Positions 6,831 to 8,699 of a DNA stretch of 8,699 nt are shown here, in pieces. Position numbers and translations under genes: made by a program. The notes under the pieces are model-generated. The model ran no database searches and was not told the origin of the DNA. It saw only the letters and a program-made list of their open reading frames with translations. Within the stretch, counting starts at the first letter, position 1, and every line of letters starts with the position of its first letter. Source of the DNA: Micromonosporaceae bacterium (GTDB taxonomy: Bacteria > Actinomycetota > Actinomycetes > Mycobacteriales > Micromonosporaceae); NCBI GenBank assembly GCA_019690055.1, contig JADGGF010000168.1, positions 1 through 8,699 on the forward strand, read 5' to 3'.

Positions 6831-7006
6831 AGATCGCTACCAGTCCTCGAGAAGTGGGCTGACATGAATCCGCGCCGCGCGGCACGAGAGGACGATGACG
6901 AGTGCGCGACGGAAGAAGGCTGCCTCAGCATATCGAACCCTGATCGACGTCGCCCGGGCATCGCCGCCCCCGCAAGCTCCCGTGGGCCCAGTGACGCGTT
7001 GGGCTC
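6831..7006 (-). promoter_or_regulatory. 176-bp gap upstream of the DUF2142 gene; weak -10-like box, no gene
   Basis: This gap separates the acyltransferase stop from the DUF2142 start. TATGCT on the minus strand (plus-strand 6927-6932) fits a TAnnnT -10 box and would give a leader of roughly 90 nt, but no recognisable -35 lies 16-18 bp upstream. Minus-strand reading frames through the gap do not look like a real small protein. The right edge holds a hairpin described separately. Confidence 0.25.
6984..7006 (-). terminator. Possible terminator hairpin after the acyltransferase gene
   Basis: GGGCCCA (6984-6990) can pair with TGGGCTC (7000-7006), giving a 7-bp stem with one mismatch and a 9-nt loop. 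It starts directly beyond the acyltransferase stop codon on the minus strand. There is no U-tract. It resembles the hairpin found after the DUF2142 gene in position and GC content, but is weaker. Confidence 0.28.
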
Positions 7007-8293
7007 TCACGCCCGCGCCCGCGACTCCGCCGGGCTCGGGGTCAACCCGTCGGTGGTCGCCTCCGTGGCCGGCTCGGGGGCGGGGACCGCGGTGGTCCGG
7101 GCCCGCAGGCGCGGCGTCCACCCCTTCAGCGCCAAGGCGCGCTTCTCCACGAGGTGCCAGGACAGGAACGCGGCCCCGTACGCCGCCGCTAGCGAGATCG
7201 CCGAGAAGGCCACAAAGCCCCACCGTTGCCACCCCAGGCTCGCGAAGACCTGCTGGCCGACGAACCCGTAGATGTAGACGCCGTACGAGTAGTCCGCCCT
7301 CCGGCCCACCGGGTGGACCACGCGCGGCAGGCGGACGGAGAGCCAGATCAGCAGGTACGCGAAGGCCGGGGCGCCGACGAGGAAGAAACCGCCGACCAGG
7401 AGCGAGCCGACGAAGACGACACCGGAGGCGACCCCCAGGGCGTCGTTGATCGGAACCTTCTCGCGGTACAGGTGTACGCAGGCGCCGAACGCGAAGAAGA
7501 AGCCGAGGTACACCAGCCACATGAACGACACCCCGCCCAGCAGCGGCAGGACCGTCCCGCCGTAGTCGCCCCGCGGGCCGGTCGCCCAGGTCGACGGGCG
7601 CATGTGGTCGAGCGCGATCAGCGTGTACGTGCCGGCGGCGAGGAGCAGCACGAAGCGGCGGGCGTGGTTGAGCACCCCGGTGATCGCCAGGAGCCCGACG
7701 ATCACGTAGCAGAGGGACTCGTACACGAGCGACCAGAGCGCTCCATCGAAGACGCTTGCTCCACTGATCCGCCCCCACGGTGTCGTCTCCTGGAGGAGGT
7801 CATGGATGCCCCACTGGCGCACCCCCGTGAACCAGTTGTTCATGACGTACTGGAACGGTCCCTGCGGCCCAGCGAAGAAGCCCCGCAGCGTGCCGTGCTC
7901 CCGCAGCGCCACGAGCGGGGCGACGACGAAGGCCGTGACGATGAGGCAGACCCACAGCGCGGGCAGGATGCGCAGGCACCGGTGCCAGATGTAGCGGACG
8001 ATCGGTGCCCGTTGGGCGCTGCTGGTGATCAGCAGGCCCGACAGCACGAAGAACCCGTAGACGGCCAACGTGCCGACCGCGGTCTGGCCGCGAAACAGGT
8101 CGAAGCCGAGGTCGTGCTCGCCGAAGCCGAGCGGCTTGGAGTGGTGCAGCACGACGGCCGAGGCGAGCATCAGGCGGAGGAAACCGATCGCGTTGTCACG
8201 GCCGGAGTAGAGCTGGGCGAGCGTGCCCTTGGAGCGCAGGAGCGCGGGCACCTGTCGTCCCCGTATCCGCGCGGGCAGGTCTCGCAGCGACAT
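7007..8293 (-). CDS. Acyltransferase 3 family membrane protein (OafA/YrhL-like)
   Basis: This is a multi-pass membrane acyltransferase, expected to transfer an acetyl or other acyl group to sugar hydroxyls of a surface polysaccharide. It has 428 residues from the start chosen here. Family marks, in order, are NAIGFLRLMLASAVVLHH (34-51), which carries the candidate catalytic His in span 1; AVYGFFVLSGLLI (77-89); RCLRILPALW (105-114); LWSLVYESLCY (186-196), with Glu192; DYSYGVYIYGF (334-344); and WHLVEKRAL (379-387). About 10 membrane spans are visible. The last 38 residues form a Pro/Ala/Thr-rich tail. The ATG at 8293 is preferred because GGTGGAG (8300-8306) stands 6 nt upstream and lies just after the stop of the epimerase gene, 17 bp away. 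A longer frame from an ATG at 8347 would overlap that gene by 37 bp and lacks a comparable RBS. Position in a glycan gene cluster supports O-acylation; the exact substrate is unknown. Confidence 0.92.
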   Translation of the reverse strand: MSLRDLPARIRGRQVPALLRSKGTLAQLYSGRDNAIGFLRLMLASAVVLHHSKPLGFGEHDLGFDLFRGQTAVGTLAVYGFFVLSGLLITSSAQRAPIVRYIWHRCLRILPALWVCLIVTAFVVAPLVALREHGTLRGFFAGPQGPFQYVMNNWFTGVRQWGIHDLLQETTPWGRISGASVFDGALWSLVYESLCYVIVGLLAITGVLNHARRFVLLLAAGTYTLIALDHMRPSTWATGPRGDYGGTVLPLLGGVSFMWLVYLGFFFAFGACVHLYREKVPINDALGVASGVVFVGSLLVGGFFLVGAPAFAYLLIWLSVRLPRVVHPVGRRADYSYGVYIYGFVGQQVFASLGWQRWGFVAFSAISLAAAYGAAFLSWHLVEKRALALKGWTPRLRARTTAVPAPEPATEATTDGLTPSPAESRARA

Positions 8294-8310
8294 GAGCGAC
8301 TCCACCGGGC

Positions 8311-8699
8311 TCAGGTGTGACTGGCGTTGTCGGTGATGTGCGCCCATAGCTCTCGCACCCCGTCCGTCAGGTCGGCGCCCGGCGCCCAGCCAAGGAGCTC
8401 ACGTGCGCGCTCGATCCGCATCTGCTGCCACTGTGTTTCCGGCTCCGCCGCCGGTGCCTCATTGATCTCGGCGGGTACGCCGCTGATCTCGACGAGCGAA
8501 TGCACCATGGTGCGCGCGCTGGTGGCGCGCCCGGCGCCGATGTTGATCACATCGGCCGCGAGCGTTGGTGCCGTGGCCGCCAACGCGACCGCCCGGACCG
8601 AGTCGCTGAGGTTGAGGAAGTCGCGCGGGGCGCCCCCCGGGGGCCCGGGCGGGGCCCCCCGGGGGGTGGCCGGGGGCGCGGGGGGGCGCGTTGGGGGCC
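8311..8699 (-). CDS. NAD-dependent epimerase/dehydratase family protein, C-terminal part (5' end beyond window)
   Basis: This is the C-terminal part of an extended short-chain dehydrogenase/reductase that acts on nucleotide sugars, such as a 4-epimerase, 4,6-dehydratase or 4-keto reductase. Visible family marks are RDFLNLSDSVRA (from about 8625), which matches the RDF-[VIL]-x-V-x-D-V-x-x-A motif; INIGAGRATSARTMVHSLVEISG, matching the NIGsG..TS segment; and RIERARELLGWAPGADLTDGVRELW near the end, matching the [RK]A+..LGW.P...L.+G+..T/W terminal motif. The Rossmann fold and the S-Y-K catalytic residues would lie upstream, outside the window. The frame stays open to 8699, but the codons beyond about 8628 read as Pro/Gly/Ala runs and fall in a suspect GC stretch, so they should not be trusted. 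It precedes the acyltransferase by 17 bp and is probably in the same operon. The exact sugar reaction cannot be determined. Confidence 0.85.
   Translation of the reverse strand, partial: PPTRPPAPPATPRGAPPGPPGGAPRDFLNLSDSVRAVALAATAPTLAADVINIGAGRATSARTMVHSLVEISGVPAEINEAPAAEPETQWQQMRIERARELLGWAPGADLTDGVRELWAHITDNASHT
8629..8699. other. Extreme G/C homopolymer stretch at the window edge, probable low-quality sequence
   Basis: These 71 bases contain no A and only three T (8667, 8691, 8692). The rest is runs of G or C up to six long, including the perfect palindrome CCCCCCGGGGGG at 8655-8666 and GCCCGGGC at 8643-8650. The epimerase similarity breaks off at the same place, just before the RDF motif, where a normal variable sequence is expected. 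The simplest reading is a read-end or assembly artefact at a contig edge. Confidence 0.6.

Noticed and set aside
5118..7271. Long + strand open frame (717 aa) across the DUF2142 gene and both flanking gaps
   Set aside because: It is antisense to two well-supported genes. Its product is rich in Arg, Gln, Asp, Glu, Gly and His, typical of the complement of GC-rich membrane-protein genes, with no recognisable domain.
6837..7778. 313-aa minus-strand frame overlapping the acyltransferase gene
   Set aside because: It is an out-of-frame Arg/Pro/Gly-rich shadow of the acyltransferase reading frame, without a domain.
8294..8347. Longer acyltransferase start at the ATG at 8347
   Set aside because: The extra 18 residues are polar and unlike the family, they overlap the epimerase coding end by 37 bp, and the ATG at 8293 has a much better RBS.
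1..8699. CRISPR array, tRNA, insertion sequence or attachment site
   Set aside because: No regularly spaced repeats, no tRNA-like cloverleaf, no transposase frame and no paired terminal repeats were seen.

Overview
The window is very GC-rich, with codon third positions almost all G or C, several GTG starts and strong GA-rich ribosome binding sites. It opens with the genes for a 20S proteasome (beta then alpha). A bacterial 20S proteasome with a processed beta propeptide, together with this base composition, points to a high-GC actinomycete (Actinomycetota). I cannot place it to genus from the sequence alone.

Layout. On the + strand, prcB (84-905) and prcA (998-1738) encode the two proteasome core subunits. 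The rest of the window is on the - strand and reads as part of a cell-surface polysaccharide or glycoconjugate locus. In transcription order, from right to left, it holds: the 3' part of an NAD-dependent sugar epimerase/dehydratase (8311 to the window edge); a membrane acyltransferase-3 family protein (7007-8293); a DUF2142 membrane protein (5124-6830); a large multi-pass membrane protein with a C-terminal soluble domain that resembles GT-C glycosyltransferases (3024-4967); and a Wzx/MOP-type lipid-linked oligosaccharide flippase (1742-3034), which overlaps the preceding gene by 11 bp. The two groups converge with only 3 bp between stop codons, and one perfect 9-bp inverted repeat surrounds both stops.

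How the genes may work together (inference). The epimerase would make a modified nucleotide sugar in the cytoplasm. The flippase would move a polyprenyl-linked glycan across the membrane. The GT-C-like protein and the DUF2142 protein would act on the outer face, probably using polyprenyl-phosphate-sugars. The acyltransferase would add O-acyl groups. No cytoplasmic GT-A/GT-B glycosyltransferase, initiating phosphoglycosyltransferase or polymerase of a well-known family lies in the window, so the locus probably continues past 8699. The proteasome genes are a separate housekeeping unit.

Limits. The final ~70 bases (8629-8699) are almost pure G/C runs and look like a low-quality sequence end, so the 5' end of the epimerase cannot be trusted there. 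Two intergenic gaps (4968-5123 and 6831-7006) hold hairpins but no convincing gene. I found no tRNA, rRNA, CRISPR array, insertion sequence or attachment site. Membrane topologies are by-eye hydropathy estimates.
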